Positions 16,483-26,024 are shown, counted from the stretch's first letter. The stretch: 64,000 bases of DNA from Solibacillus merdavium (GCF_014836935.1 NZ_JACSPW010000003.1:124001-188000); one strand, 5' to 3'. Made by a program: numbers and translations. The notes: generated by a model not told the origin, from the sequence alone.

Positions 16483-17766
16483 TCACTTAAATATATCGGT
16501 TAACGCCCGGCCATCTGTATTAGGTAAATCAAGATTTAATATATGTGCAATTGTAGGGCCTATGTCGACAACACTTACTTCACCAATGTCAGTGCCGGCA
16601 ATGACCTGATTACCTGAAATAATTAAATTACTTGTATAATTCGCTTTAGATGGTAAATAACCATGTGTGGCGTATTTTTTACCTTGTGCATGTAAATCAA
16701 CGACCGCTTCCTGTAAATGGTCATCCTCAAAAGAGTAGCCTTCCTTTGCTTCAATCATATAACGGAATTGATTATTTACATGGAGTTCGTTCAGCTCTTG
16801 TGTACTTAAAATGGCTTCTATGCCATAGGATTCATTTTGCATTGCATCATGTAAAATGGAAAGAGCAATTCTTTCTGCCTCGGAATCTCCTGGTTGCACG
16901 TGCAAATATGCAGCCCCACCAGCACCTTGCACATAAGCTCGCCACTGCCATGCTCCATGCTGCTCATAAATGAGACCCTCTTCATAAAATAACCGATTTA
17001 AATACACTTTATAATGAACATCAAGCTGGCTATGATCCCCAACAATTATAAAAGTCGTTTCATCAAAAATGCCGGCATCTTTTGTCGCCTGAACTAAATC
17101 ACCAATACGCCGATCCATACGATCAATAACTTCTTCAATATGTGCTCCTTGTGTACCGTGCAAGTGCTTCGAATCATCCAAATCGATTAAATGCATAAGC
17201 AGTAAATTTGGCTTTTTCTTTTTAATCGTATCGACTGCACAAACTGTTGTGAAATCATCCAAATAAGGCTGGTTGATTCCTTGTCTGATTTTGCCGTATT
17301 TTAATTCCATCTGGAGCGTGAATAATTTACTTCCGCTTTTTAAAATTTTCAATGCCTGGTTTTCATTTTTGACTGCTTTAATTTCAGGAATATTGTAATC
17401 GATTTGAGCTTTTCCTGTTACTGGCCATAATAATCCTGCTGTTGTAAGACCCTTTTTATGAGCGGCCTCATACACAGTTGGTGCCTGAATATCCTTCCGG
17501 AACCAATGCCAGTTTTGATCACTTTCGGGAACGAAAGGCTGGAACGGATTATTATGAAATACACCGTGTTTATCTGGATACATACCTGTCACATACGAGC
17601 TGTGAATAACATAGGTGAGGGTTGGATACACACTTTTCACTAAATTTGTGGAAGCACCATTTTCAATTAACTTTGCCAAATTTGGTTTCGACTTTGCGCT
17701 TTCCCAGTTATCGATGGAAAAAGCGTCATACGAAACGACGATGACATATTTATTTTTTTGCGTCAT
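16483..17766 (-). CDS. Alkaline-phosphatase-superfamily phosphodiesterase (nucleotide pyrophosphatase-like)
   Basis: The 427 residues carry the type I phosphodiesterase/nucleotide pyrophosphatase pattern. There is a first metal Asp in VVSYDAF. The nucleophile region is VYPTLTYVIHSSYVTGMYPDKHGVFHNN, with the catalytic Thr. Later metal ligands are in LIDLDDSKHLHG, IIVGDHSQLDVH and YATHGYLPSK. No signal peptide is evident, so the enzyme is probably cytoplasmic. It would hydrolyse a phosphodiester or pyrophosphate bond in an unidentified substrate. It starts 4 bases after the MFS gene stop, so the two form an operon, perhaps coupling uptake and hydrolysis. Confidence 0.88.
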   Translation of the reverse strand: MTQKNKYVIVVSYDAFSIDNWESAKSKPNLAKLIENGASTNLVKSVYPTLTYVIHSSYVTGMYPDKHGVFHNNPFQPFVPESDQNWHWFRKDIQAPTVYEAAHKKGLTTAGLLWPVTGKAQIDYNIPEIKAVKNENQALKILKSGSKLFTLQMELKYGKIRQGINQPYLDDFTTVCAVDTIKKKKPNLLLMHLIDLDDSKHLHGTQGAHIEEVIDRMDRRIGDLVQATKDAGIFDETTFIIVGDHSQLDVHYKVYLNRLFYEEGLIYEQHGAWQWRAYVQGAGGAAYLHVQPGDSEAERIALSILHDAMQNESYGIEAILSTQELNELHVNNQFRYMIEAKEGYSFEDDHLQEAVVDLHAQGKKYATHGYLPSKANYTSNLIISGNQVIAGTDIGEVSVVDIGPTIAHILNLDLPNTDGRALTDIFK

Positions 17767-17770
17767 ATAA

Positions 17771-19018
17771 TCACCTTACTGTTCTTGTTTGTTGACCTAC
17801 ATCTTTTGGAAGCATGAGGAACACGATGAGACCGATAATGAATAATGGAATAATTGATAAAATACTATATCTTGCTTCACCTGTTAATGTAGTTGTCAAT
17901 GCCATTAAAAAGGGACCGATAATCGCTGCGAACTTTCCGAAAATATTATAAAAGCCGAAAAATTCGTTCGAGCGTTCCTTCGGTATAATTTTTCCATAGT
18001 ACGAACGGCTAAGGGCCTGAATTCCGCCTTGTGCAGAGCCAATCATAATCCCCAGTACAAAGATATGCCACATTTCAGATATAAAAAATGCTGCAATACA
18101 TACAACCATATATGTCGTAATACCAGCGATAATCATCGAGCGTGTCGAATATTTTTTAGCAAGGGAACCATAAAGCAGGGCAAACGGAAAAGCAACAATT
18201 TGAATAACGAGTAAAATGCCTAATAGCATAAATGTATTTAAACTATCTGGTCCTAAAACGCTCGTTGCATAAGGTACAACCATTTTAATAATTGTATCGA
18301 CACCATCGATATAGCAGAAATAGGCGATTAAAAATAAGAATACGATTTTATAATCTTTAATGTTTAAAAACGTCTGACCTAATCGTTTAAAGCTTTGGCC
18401 AACCGGATTTGGTTCTGGTTCGATATAATGACGCTGCCTTACATCACGAATCATCGGGATTGTCAGTAATCCCCACCATAATGCTGTAATACAAAAACCG
18501 ATTTGATAGCCAATCGCTTCATCCATTCCCATTACGAAAATAACGGCTAAACTAATTCCAAAAGGGATGACGCTGGAAATGTAGCCGAATGCAAAACCGG
18601 ATGAGGATACTTTATCCATCTTTTCATCCGTCGTAACATCAACTAAGAAAGAATCATAGAAAATATTTGCTCCGGCAAAACCAATGCAGGATAAAATGTA
18701 CATGACGATTAATAGCTGCCATTGTCCACTTTCAGGTGAAATAAATGTAAAGGAAAGAGTAGAAATAATACCGACTAATGCAAAAAATGTGAAGAAACGT
18801 TTTTTCTTATCTTTATAATCTGCAAATGCTCCTAAAATGGGGCTAAGTACAGCAACAAATATACTGGCAAGTGAATTAAAGTACCCCAAGTCCATATTAT
18901 TGACCCCATTAAACATACCAAAGACAATTGGAAACAGGGCAGTAGTAATAGCTATTGAATAAGCTGAATTCCCACAATCGTACAATATCCACGATTTCTC
19001 TTCTTTCGTAAGCTTCAC
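17771..19018 (-). CDS. UMF1-type MFS transporter
   Basis: The 415-residue membrane protein has about 12 helices. The N-terminal WILYDCGNSAYSIAITTALFP is the hallmark of the UMF1/Atg22-like MFS branch, and FGFYNIFGKFAAIIGPFLMAL is its conserved second-half segment. A loop with DYKDKKKRFF corresponds to the MFS motif A region. Translation starts at GTG with AGGAGGG 9 bases upstream. The gene is the promoter-proximal member of an operon with the phosphodiesterase. The transported compound is unknown; nucleotide-like or phosphorylated metabolites would fit the partner enzyme. Confidence 0.88.
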   Translation of the reverse strand: MKLTKEEKSWILYDCGNSAYSIAITTALFPIVFGMFNGVNNMDLGYFNSLASIFVAVLSPILGAFADYKDKKKRFFTFFALVGIISTLSFTFISPESGQWQLLIVMYILSCIGFAGANIFYDSFLVDVTTDEKMDKVSSSGFAFGYISSVIPFGISLAVIFVMGMDEAIGYQIGFCITALWWGLLTIPMIRDVRQRHYIEPEPNPVGQSFKRLGQTFLNIKDYKIVFLFLIAYFCYIDGVDTIIKMVVPYATSVLGPDSLNTFMLLGILLVIQIVAFPFALLYGSLAKKYSTRSMIIAGITTYMVVCIAAFFISEMWHIFVLGIMIGSAQGGIQALSRSYYGKIIPKERSNEFFGFYNIFGKFAAIIGPFLMALTTTLTGEARYSILSIIPLFIIGLIVFLMLPKDVGQQTRTVR

Positions 19019-19168
19019 TTGAATTTCCCTCCTAACCTATTATTTTCTGCAATTATACCATTTTACTGGAAATATGAAGTAAAAATAACAGAAAATTCAC
19101 ATTACTAAAATATAATTTACATAAGGATGTATAATAGGAAACACATTGAAAACTAGAGGAGACATTTT

Positions 19169-20341
19169 ATGCAAAGAATTTTTCAATATTTCCATCCACT
19201 CGTATGGATCATACTAAGTGGAACAATTTTTGTTCGAACAGCCAGTTTTATGGCTATCCCGTTTTTGGCTTTATACTTACATAATGAACTTCAGGCCTCT
19301 CCTTTGTTAATCGGTGTGACAATTGGAATTGCCCCATTATTTTCAACGTTTGGTGGCTTAATCGGCGGGTATTTAACCGATCGTTTTGGACGAAAAGCGG
19401 TCATTATTATTACTGTCTTTATATGGAGCCTCACATTCGTTGGTTTTGCTTGGGCTCCTTCTGCTGTTTATTTCGTTTTGTTGAATGCAGTAAATGGATT
19501 ATGCCGCTCATTTTTTGAACCAGGTACACAAGCATTAATGATTGATTTTACGGAGGATGCTAAAAAAAGGCGCCTTTTTTCCGTCCGCTATACGGCAATT
19601 AATATTGCGGCTGTTATGGGTCCATTACTTGGGGTATGGGTCGCAAGCTTATCAAGTCCGGCGACACCGTTTATGATTACAGGATTTATGTATGCGCTGT
19701 ATGGCGTCTTTTTACTTGTCGTATTAAACCGCTATGAAATGAAGCAAAAAAGACTTAGTTCGAAGCATCAAATACGAACGATTTTGAGCGCGGTTTTCCA
19801 TGATCAAAAGCTATTGCTGTTTATCGCGGGAGGCATTTTAATTACAATTGGTTATTCCCAGTTTAACTCGACATTGCCACAATTTATTAACATGACTGTG
19901 GAAGATGGAGTGAAGCTCTTTTCTTATGTGATCGTTGCAAACTCCATAACGGTATTAGCATTTCAACTCCCTTTAACCGTAGTAAGTGAGAAAATCTCGA
20001 TCTATTCTTCGCTAAAAATAGGCGTAGTCATCTTTGCAATTGGGTTATTTCTGTTTGGTGTTTCCGATAGTGCGTGGATGTTTATCGTGAGTATGATTGT
20101 GTTTTCGGTCGGTGAAATTTTCTGTTTTCCGATGATGAATGCAGTGATAGAGGAAATTGCACCGGAAGATCAAAAGGGAACATATCTTGGGGCTTCCCAG
20201 TTTAAAAATATTGGCGGCTTTATCGGACCGATACTAGGGGGCTGGTTATTAACGGCTTCTATTAATTATATGTTTGCAATTATTTCCTTAATCATGTTAT
20301 GTAGTATTTTTATATACAACCGTGCGCAGAGGCTGACTTGA
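19169..20341 (+). CDS. MFS transporter (drug-efflux-like)
   Basis: The 390-residue, 12-helix major facilitator protein has the motif A loop GGYLTDRFGRKAVI between helices 2 and 3 and the antiporter-like motif C region (AVMGPLLGVWVASLSS) in helix 5. The final helices (GGFIGPILGGWLL) are typical of the DHA1 group of 12-TM exporters. GAGGAG precedes the ATG. It diverges from the UMF1/phosphodiesterase operon over a 150-bp promoter region. Substrate cannot be predicted. Confidence 0.88.
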   Translation: MQRIFQYFHPLVWIILSGTIFVRTASFMAIPFLALYLHNELQASPLLIGVTIGIAPLFSTFGGLIGGYLTDRFGRKAVIIITVFIWSLTFVGFAWAPSAVYFVLLNAVNGLCRSFFEPGTQALMIDFTEDAKKRRLFSVRYTAINIAAVMGPLLGVWVASLSSPATPFMITGFMYALYGVFLLVVLNRYEMKQKRLSSKHQIRTILSAVFHDQKLLLFIAGGILITIGYSQFNSTLPQFINMTVEDGVKLFSYVIVANSITVLAFQLPLTVVSEKISIYSSLKIGVVIFAIGLFLFGVSDSAWMFIVSMIVFSVGEIFCFPMMNAVIEEIAPEDQKGTYLGASQFKNIGGFIGPILGGWLLTASINYMFAIISLIMLCSIFIYNRAQRLT

Positions 20342-20343
20342 AT

Positions 20344-20376
20344 TTAACATCTTTAAGTTAAGCTTTAAGATGTTAA
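20344..20376. terminator. Hairpin after MFS gene
   Basis: TTAACATCTTTAAG and CTTTAAGATGTTAA form a near-perfect 14-bp inverted repeat immediately after the MFS stop. There is no clean T-run, so termination is likely but not certain. Confidence 0.5.
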
Positions 20377-20452
20377 TTTAACATGCTGCGTAATTAATAG
20401 TATCCAACCTCGTTAAAAAATGATTGTTTAAGAAATACATTAACATTGAACC

Positions 20453-20594
20453 GTTGATTTCCATTCCGGGACCGACGCTTTCCCCGGGCACGGCTCCAGC
20501 TAACTAAATTGTGCCTACAACGGCAGGCACAATTTAGTGGATCTTCCGCGCGCGCTAATCCCGGTGGAGTCACGGTCCCTCCACTCCAATCAAC
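20453..20594 (+). repeat. 142-bp element with terminal inverted repeats (family 2, complete)
   Basis: It begins GTTGATTTCCATTCCGGGAC and ends so that its reverse complement reads GTTGATTGGAGTGGAGGGAC, an imperfect 20-bp terminal inverted repeat. Its centre holds a perfect 13-bp hairpin (20504-20537, arms CTAAATTGTGCCT and AGGCACAATTTAG). The outer sequence is far more GC-rich than its surroundings. A diverged fragment of the left end lies at 39379-39423. Similar sequences are, to my recollection, common between genes in Bacillaceae. It has no coding capacity. Confidence 0.7.
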
Positions 20595-20707
20595 TTATTC
20601 ATCGCTTTAAATAAAGTGAGATACGATTTCTCTAATGACTAGTAATCAAACAATGAACGTGAACAAATTGTTCCGGATAACCATCTAGTTGAAATTTATA
20701 ATAAAAA

Positions 20708-20748
20708 GACAAAAGGTCTCGAGAGTTCATCTCTCGAGATCTTTTGTC
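20708..20748. terminator. Long hairpin, probable transcription barrier
   Basis: Arms of 18 bp (GACAAAAGGTCTCGAGAG and CTCTCGAGATCTTTTGTC) pair with one G-T wobble around a 5-base loop. It lacks a T-run and is followed at once by a second hairpin. Confidence 0.5.
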
Positions 20749-20758
20749 GACAATCTCC

Positions 20759-20796
20759 AACCTCGTTAATCAATGTTGATTGACGAGGTTTTTTAG
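20759..20796 (+). terminator. Rho-independent terminator
   Basis: AACCTCGTTAATCAA and TTGATTGACGAGGTT form a 15-bp stem with one wobble, a 2-base loop and a trailing TTTTTT. The words CCAACCTCGTTA at 20404 duplicate its left flank, suggesting local sequence duplication. No gene ends close by, so the transcript it ends may be the MFS message or a lost gene. Confidence 0.7.
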
Positions 20797-20956
20797 TGAC
20801 TTAGGAGAAAAGAGTGAAATGTTAGAAGCTTGCTGTCAATAAACATGGCTAGCCTTTAAACTAGTATTCTGTATATTAGAAAATTCAGAATTTAAATTTG
20901 CTATTCTAAAATAACCTGTTTATAATGATGTTAATTTTACTTAAAGGAGGAATATT

Positions 20957-21664
20957 GTGCATAAAGTAGAGAAAAATATACATGAAATTGTTGGAGAAGT
21001 ACAAGATGGTGCAACCATATTAGTCGGTGGATTCGGACTTTGTGGTATTCCTGAACTAGCAATCGAGGCTATTCGTCAAAAAGGCATTAAAGATTTGACG
21101 GTTGTCAGCAATAATTGCGGTGTTGACGATTGGGGGCTAGGATTATTACTGGCGAACAAGCAAATCAAAAAAATGATTGCATCTTATGTAGGGGAAAATA
21201 AGACTTTTGAGCAACAATTTTTAAGCGGAGAGCTAGAAGTCGAACTGACCCCTCAAGGGACATTGGCAGAGCGTATCCGGGCAGGTGGTGCTGGAATTCC
21301 GGCGTTTTACACGGCTACTGGCGTGGGGACACTCATTGCAGAGGGAAAGCCGGTGAAGGAATTTGACGGCAAAGAGTATATTGAGGAACGTGCAATAGTA
21401 GGGGATTATGCCTTTGTAAAAGCATGGAAGGCTGATAAACTAGGGAATCTTGTCTATCGTAAAACGGCCCGAAATTTTAATCCAATTATTGCTACTGCAG
21501 GGAAAATTACAATTGCAGAAGTTGAGGAAATCGTCGAAGTTGGGGAACTGAACCCTGATGAAATCCATACACCAGCAGTGTTCGTTCAACATGTAATTCT
21601 AGGTGAAGGCTACGAAAAGAAAATTGAAAAACGCACATTAAAAGTGGAGGAGGCTATTGGATGA
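20957..21664 (+). CDS. scoA: 3-oxoacid CoA-transferase subunit A
   Basis: Subunit A (235 residues) of a family I CoA-transferase of the succinyl-CoA:3-oxoacid type, which moves CoA from succinyl-CoA to acetoacetate. The family signature [16 protein letters not shown] is at about residues 22-37, followed by [13 protein letters not shown] and [20 protein letters not shown], both typical. Translation starts at GTG with AAAGGAGG 7 bases upstream. It is coupled to subunit B by a 4-base overlap. Being next to the HMG-CoA lyase operon, it would consume the acetoacetate released by leucine breakdown. Confidence 0.92.
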   Translation: MHKVEKNIHEIVGEVQDGATILVGGFGLCGIPELAIEAIRQKGIKDLTVVSNNCGVDDWGLGLLLANKQIKKMIASYVGENKTFEQQFLSGELEVELTPQGTLAERIRAGGAGIPAFYTATGVGTLIAEGKPVKEFDGKEYIEERAIVGDYAFVKAWKADKLGNLVYRKTARNFNPIIATAGKITIAEVEEIVEVGELNPDEIHTPAVFVQHVILGEGYEKKIEKRTLKVEEAIG

Positions 21665-22311
21665 GTGTAAAAGAGCGAATTGTTAAACGAGCGGTAAAGG
21701 AAATCGGAAACGGCATGAACGTCAACCTCGGTATTGGTATGCCAACTTTAGTTGCAAATGAAATTCCGAGTGATTATCAGGTGCTATTGCAATCAGAAAA
21801 CGGACTGTTAGGTATTGGGCCATATCCTGATGAAAGCGAAGTAGATCCTGATTTAATCAATGCAGGAAAAGAGACTGTAACAGCGGTACCAGGCGCATCC
21901 TTCTTCGATAGCGCTGAAAGTTTCGCCATGATTCGCGGTGGACATATCGACGTCGCTATCCTTGGAGGCATGGAAGTGTCTGAGAAAGGTGATTTGGCGA
22001 ACTGGATGATTCCAGGGAAAATGGTCAAGGGTATGGGTGGCGCTATGGATCTTGTGCAAGGAGCGAAGCGAGTTATCGTTATCATGGAGCATGTATCGAA
22101 ATACGGAGAATCAAAGATTAAGAAGGAATGTACGTTGCCACTGACTGGGAAAAAAGTTGTTCATCGTCTCATTACGGAATTGGCTGTATTCGATTTTACC
22201 GAAAAAGGAATGGTTCTAATAGAATTAGCATCCGGCGTTTCTATAGAGGACATTAGAGAGAAAACGGAAGCTGACTTCTTAGTTTCTGAAAATCTAATAA
22301 AATACGCTTGA
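21661..22311 (+). CDS. scoB: 3-oxoacid CoA-transferase subunit B
   Basis: Subunit B (216 residues) carries the catalytic glutamate in [15 protein letters not shown] at about residues 40-54, the SENG motif that forms the glutamyl-CoA intermediate. [17 protein letters not shown] and [30 protein letters not shown] are also diagnostic. The ATG overlaps the subunit A stop (ATGA), which fits a stoichiometric heteromer. The next gene is the TetR regulator on the same strand. Confidence 0.92.
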   Translation: MSVKERIVKRAVKEIGNGMNVNLGIGMPTLVANEIPSDYQVLLQSENGLLGIGPYPDESEVDPDLINAGKETVTAVPGASFFDSAESFAMIRGGHIDVAILGGMEVSEKGDLANWMIPGKMVKGMGGAMDLVQGAKRVIVIMEHVSKYGESKIKKECTLPLTGKKVVHRLITELAVFDFTEKGMVLIELASGVSIEDIREKTEADFLVSENLIKYA

Positions 22312-22475
22312 AGTAGATAAAAAAAGCATTTTCGATAATTTTTACGAATAAATAATAGACGATAAAATGGAAGAGTGCTATAATCATACAAAAATAAGAC
22401 AATTAACAGAAAATATGAGTATTTTCGCAGAAAATTCATCTTAATTTTAATGGATGATTGACGGGAGGCGAGAAG

Positions 22476-23093
22476 TTGGTTGAGAAATCGCTGAAGGAAC
22501 GAATTATTGAAACAGCACTTGACCTTTTTAGGCACAAGGGCTACCACGGTGTGTCAGTGGATGAAATTGTGGAAACTGCTGGAACATCCAAGGGCGGGTT
22601 TTATCATAAATTTAAATCGAAGGATGCCCTGTTATATGAGATACACGATTTGTTCATCTCCCACGTATTAAAAGAAACAAAAAAAGCCTATGAAGAAAAT
22701 GATACGCCAATCGATAAAGTGAGTGCTCTGTTGTTTGCATTTACAAATGTATTTGATGTATATCAGCGGCATATTACGGTGTTCTATAATGAAAGCGCTT
22801 ATTTACCACTAGAATATAAAAATATCATCAAAGAAAAGAGGACGGAATACCAAAAGTTGATTGAGCAGGTAATAGAGGAGGGGAAAGAAGGGGGGCATTT
22901 TCGACCCGAGATTTCTACTACAATTACGACAATGGCAATCATAGGATTGGTGAACTGGACATATAAATGGTACCGGCAGAACGGTAGCTTAACGATGGAG
23001 CAGATTACACATCATTTCAATGATTTAATTCTCCGAGGTGTTCTGACAGAGCAAGGTCTTGAGGAAGCGAAAGCGAAAAAGTACATTATGTAA
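22476..23093 (+). CDS. TetR/AcrR-family regulator of the acyl-CoA catabolic cluster
   Basis: This 205-residue regulator starts at a TTG preceded by GGGAGG 8 bases upstream; a slightly longer frame starts before that site. The N-terminal HTH reads IIETALDLFRHKGYHGVSVDEIVETAGTSKGGFYHKFKSK, a canonical TetR domain, followed by a helical ligand domain that could bind acyl-CoA. A 14-bp perfect palindrome lies 52 bases after its stop, in front of the dehydrogenase gene. The natural inference is repression of the downstream operon with release by an acyl-CoA intermediate. Functionally comparable regulators are known for fatty-acid and branched-chain acyl-CoA pathways. Confidence 0.88.
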   Translation: MVEKSLKERIIETALDLFRHKGYHGVSVDEIVETAGTSKGGFYHKFKSKDALLYEIHDLFISHVLKETKKAYEENDTPIDKVSALLFAFTNVFDVYQRHITVFYNESAYLPLEYKNIIKEKRTEYQKLIEQVIEEGKEGGHFRPEISTTITTMAIIGLVNWTYKWYRQNGSLTMEQITHHFNDLILRGVLTEQGLEEAKAKKYIM

Positions 23094-23144
23094 ATCTGTT
23101 ACAGTCAGGCAATCAAAAGTCTGGTTTTTTTAAAAATAATACAA

Positions 23145-23158
23145 ACCGACTAGTCGGT
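23145..23158. promoter_or_regulatory. Palindromic operator ACCGACTAGTCGGT
   Basis: This perfect 14-bp palindrome lies between the TetR gene and the acyl-CoA dehydrogenase start (23190). ACCGAC...GTCGGT half-sites are typical of TetR-family operators, so the adjacent regulator is the likely binder. Confidence 0.7.
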
Positions 23159-23189
23159 CTTTAATCTAAAAACTAAGGGGGCTTTAAAA

Positions 23190-24332
23190 ATGAATTTTGA
23201 ATTATCTAAAGAACAAGAAATGATTCGTGATATGGTACGTGAGTTTGCGCAAGCTGAAATTGCTCCACATGCACGTGAGCTGGATGAGAAGCATCAGTTT
23301 AGAAAAGAAAGCTTTGATAAAATGGCGGATCTTGGCTTATTCGGGATTCCATTTCCTGAAGAATATGGCGGTTCAGGTGGAGACACTATTTCCTTTGCAT
23401 TAGCCGTGGAAGAAATCGGTCGTGCATGTGGAGGAACAGGCTTAAGCTATGCAGCCGCTGTCAGCTTAGGCGCAACCCCTTTTTATAACTTTGGTACAGA
23501 GGAGCAGAAGCTAGAATACCTTGTTCCAATGGCGCAAGGAAAAACGTTCGGTTCGTTTGGACTGACGGAGCCAAATGCAGGATCTGATGCAGGGGGTACT
23601 CGGACAAATGCTTATCTCGAAGGAAATGAGTGGGTCATTAACGGCGAAAAATGTTGGATTACAAATGCCAGTTATGCCCGTCAAATTGTAGTGACGGCTG
23701 TTACGGGAAAAGATGAGCGAGGAAAGAATATTATAACGGCAATCATTGTTCCAACTGACACACCAGGTGTAACTATCCGTTCTGAATATCAAAAAATGGG
23801 TGTACGTGCATCGAATACATGTGAAATTGTTTTGGAAAACGTTCGAGTACCAAAAGAAAACGTGTTGGGGGATGAAAAAAAGGGATTTGGTCAATTTTTA
23901 AATACACTGGATGGTGGTCGTATTTCCATCGCTGCACTATCGGTCGGTATTGCGCAGTCCGCATTTGAGAAAGCGCTTCAATATTCGAAGGAACGTGTAC
24001 AGTTTGGAAAATCCATTTCTAAATTACAGGCAATTCAGTTTAAATTAGCGGATATGGCGATGGAAATTGAATTGGCACGCAATATGGTAATGAAGGCAGC
24101 ATGGCTGAAAGATCAAGGGAAGTCCTTTAAAAAAGAAGCCGCATTCGCAAAACTATATGCGTCGGAAATGGGCTTCCGTACATGTAATCAGGCGATTCAA
24201 ATCCATGGTGGTTACGGTTATATGGCTGAGTATGATGTAGAACGTCATTTGCGTGATATTAAATTAATGGAAATAGGAGAAGGTACATCTGAAATCCAGC
24301 GTGTGGTCATTTCACGAGTGTTAGGTTGTTAG
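23190..24332 (+). CDS. yngJ: Acyl-CoA dehydrogenase (isovaleryl-CoA/short branched-chain, YngJ-like)
   Basis: This 380-residue flavoprotein catalyses the first oxidation in the acyl-CoA pathway, probably on isovaleryl-CoA given the operon. The two acyl-CoA dehydrogenase signatures are present: GSFGLTEPNAGSDAGGTRTNA (about residues 118-138) and QAIQIHGGYGYMAEYDVERHLRD near the C-terminus. The tail reads KLMEIGEGTSEIQR. Glu364 occupies the catalytic-base position of short- and medium-chain enzymes, whereas canonical isovaleryl-CoA dehydrogenases have GAGTSE there and a base elsewhere. So butyryl-like specificity is possible. It is first in the operon and has GGGGG before its ATG. Confidence 0.88.
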   Translation: MNFELSKEQEMIRDMVREFAQAEIAPHARELDEKHQFRKESFDKMADLGLFGIPFPEEYGGSGGDTISFALAVEEIGRACGGTGLSYAAAVSLGATPFYNFGTEEQKLEYLVPMAQGKTFGSFGLTEPNAGSDAGGTRTNAYLEGNEWVINGEKCWITNASYARQIVVTAVTGKDERGKNIITAIIVPTDTPGVTIRSEYQKMGVRASNTCEIVLENVRVPKENVLGDEKKGFGQFLNTLDGGRISIAALSVGIAQSAFEKALQYSKERVQFGKSISKLQAIQFKLADMAMEIELARNMVMKAAWLKDQGKSFKKEAAFAKLYASEMGFRTCNQAIQIHGGYGYMAEYDVERHLRDIKLMEIGEGTSEIQRVVISRVLGC

Positions 24333-24367
24333 GTTGTTAGATTTATTGACAAAAGGGAGGAATGCGT

Positions 24368-26011
24368 ATGGCAGAACTTGTTTATCAAACGATTGGCGAG
24401 CTATTAGAAGAAAAGGCTGCACAATACCCTCATCGGGAGGCATTAGTCTATTCAGACCGAGATTACCGCATGACATATGAACAGTTTAACAAGCACAGTG
24501 ATTTAGTCGCAAAAGCGTTAATGGCAATTGAACTTGAAAAAGGCCATCATTTCTCGGTTTGGACAACAAATGTTCCGCAGTGGCCGGGTCTTCAGTTTGG
24601 ATCAGGGAAGATGGGCGCACCGCTAGTCACTGTGAATACGAGTTACCGGGCAAGCGAGTTGGAATATTTACTTAAGCAATCTGATTCAAGGGCGATTATT
24701 TTAATCGACAACTACCGAGATCATGCATTCATTGATACTTTATATGACTTATGTCCAGAGTTGAAAGAATGTGAACCAGGTAAATTACAAAGTACCCGAC
24801 TACCACTTTTAAAAAGCGTTGTTGTAATCAGTGATAAAAAATATCCTGGGACGTTCACCTACGAGGAATTTTTGGCGAATGGTAGCCGAATATCAGATGA
24901 ACAACTAGAGCAACGTAAACAATCCTTAAGTTATGATGATGTCATCAATATTCAATATACATCGGGAACGACGGGCTTTCCAAAAGGTGTGATGCTACGG
25001 CATTCCAATCTAATTAACAACGCGATCAATATTGCAGAATGTATGAAGCTGACACATGAAGATCGACTCTGTATCCCCGTCCCATTTTTCCATTGCTTCG
25101 GCTGTGTAATAGGTACATTGGCAATTGTTTCAGTTGGAGGAACGATGGTACCGGTGCAGGAGTTCCATCCTGAGGAAGTACTTCGTACAGTTGAAAAGGA
25201 GCAATGCACGGCGCTCCATGGCGTACCAACGATGTTTATCAGTGAGTTAAATTTACCGAATATTTCGAGTTTTAATGTCTCGTCATTGCGAACGGGCGTG
25301 ATGGCAGGCTCCAATTGTCCTATCGAAGTAATGAGGGACGTCATCAATACACTTGGTATGGAAGATGTGACGATTTGCTACGGTCAGACCGAGTCTTCAC
25401 CAGTGTTAACACAAACACGGGTAGATGATCCATTGAATCTAAAAGTAGAGACAGTTGGCCGTGCTTTACCGAATGTGGAAGTGAAAATTATGAGGCCTGG
25501 TACAAATGAAGAGGTTCCTCGAGGGGAGCAAGGAGAAATTTGTGCTCGGGGCTATGTCGTCATGAAAGGTTATTACAATAATCCTGATGCGACAAAAGAA
25601 GCCATCGACAACGATAACTGGCTGCACACGGGTGACCTGGGGACGATGGATGAAAATGGCTATGTCCGGGTAACAGGACGACTGAAGGATATGATAATTC
25701 GCGGTGGAGAGAATGTATATCCCCGGGAAATAGAAGAATTCCTTTATCAACACCCAAAAGTGCTCGATGTACAGGTGACAGGCGTGCCGGATGAGAAGTA
25801 CGGTGAGGAAGTAGCAGCATGGATTATCCTGAAAGAAGGACAGACAGCGGTAGAAGAGGAAATAAGGGATTTCTGCAAAGGGAAAATATCGAGGCATAAA
25901 ATACCACGCTATATCTTTTTTGTCGACAGTTACCCAATGACCGCGTCAGGGAAAATACAGAAGTTCAAAATTCGTGAACAGTTTGCAAATTTGGTGAAAA
26001 CAGTTCAATAG
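24368..26011 (+). CDS. yngI: Acyl-CoA synthetase (AMP-forming, YngI-like)
   Basis: The 547-residue adenylate-forming ligase activates a short or branched acid to its CoA ester for the pathway. It shows YTSGTTGFPKGVMLRHSN, CYGQTESSPVLTQTR, NWLHTGDLGTMDENGYVRVTGRLKDMIIRGGENVYP and the C-terminal lysine segment MTASGKIQKFKIRE. I chose the ATG at 24368, with GGGAGG 7 bases upstream; an ATG two codons earlier sits too close to that site. Its position between the dehydrogenase and the biotin carboxylase is the same as in the B. subtilis yng cluster. Confidence 0.9.
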   Translation: MAELVYQTIGELLEEKAAQYPHREALVYSDRDYRMTYEQFNKHSDLVAKALMAIELEKGHHFSVWTTNVPQWPGLQFGSGKMGAPLVTVNTSYRASELEYLLKQSDSRAIILIDNYRDHAFIDTLYDLCPELKECEPGKLQSTRLPLLKSVVVISDKKYPGTFTYEEFLANGSRISDEQLEQRKQSLSYDDVINIQYTSGTTGFPKGVMLRHSNLINNAINIAECMKLTHEDRLCIPVPFFHCFGCVIGTLAIVSVGGTMVPVQEFHPEEVLRTVEKEQCTALHGVPTMFISELNLPNISSFNVSSLRTGVMAGSNCPIEVMRDVINTLGMEDVTICYGQTESSPVLTQTRVDDPLNLKVETVGRALPNVEVKIMRPGTNEEVPRGEQGEICARGYVVMKGYYNNPDATKEAIDNDNWLHTGDLGTMDENGYVRVTGRLKDMIIRGGENVYPREIEEFLYQHPKVLDVQVTGVPDEKYGEEVAAWIILKEGQTAVEEEIRDFCKGKISRHKIPRYIFFVDSYPMTASGKIQKFKIREQFANLVKTVQ

Positions 26012-26024
26012 GGAGGTTCAAAAT

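Noticed and set aside
23096-23135. Terminator between TetR and dehydrogenase genes
   Set aside because: There is a T-run after AAGTCTGG, but the upstream bases do not form a convincing complementary stem.
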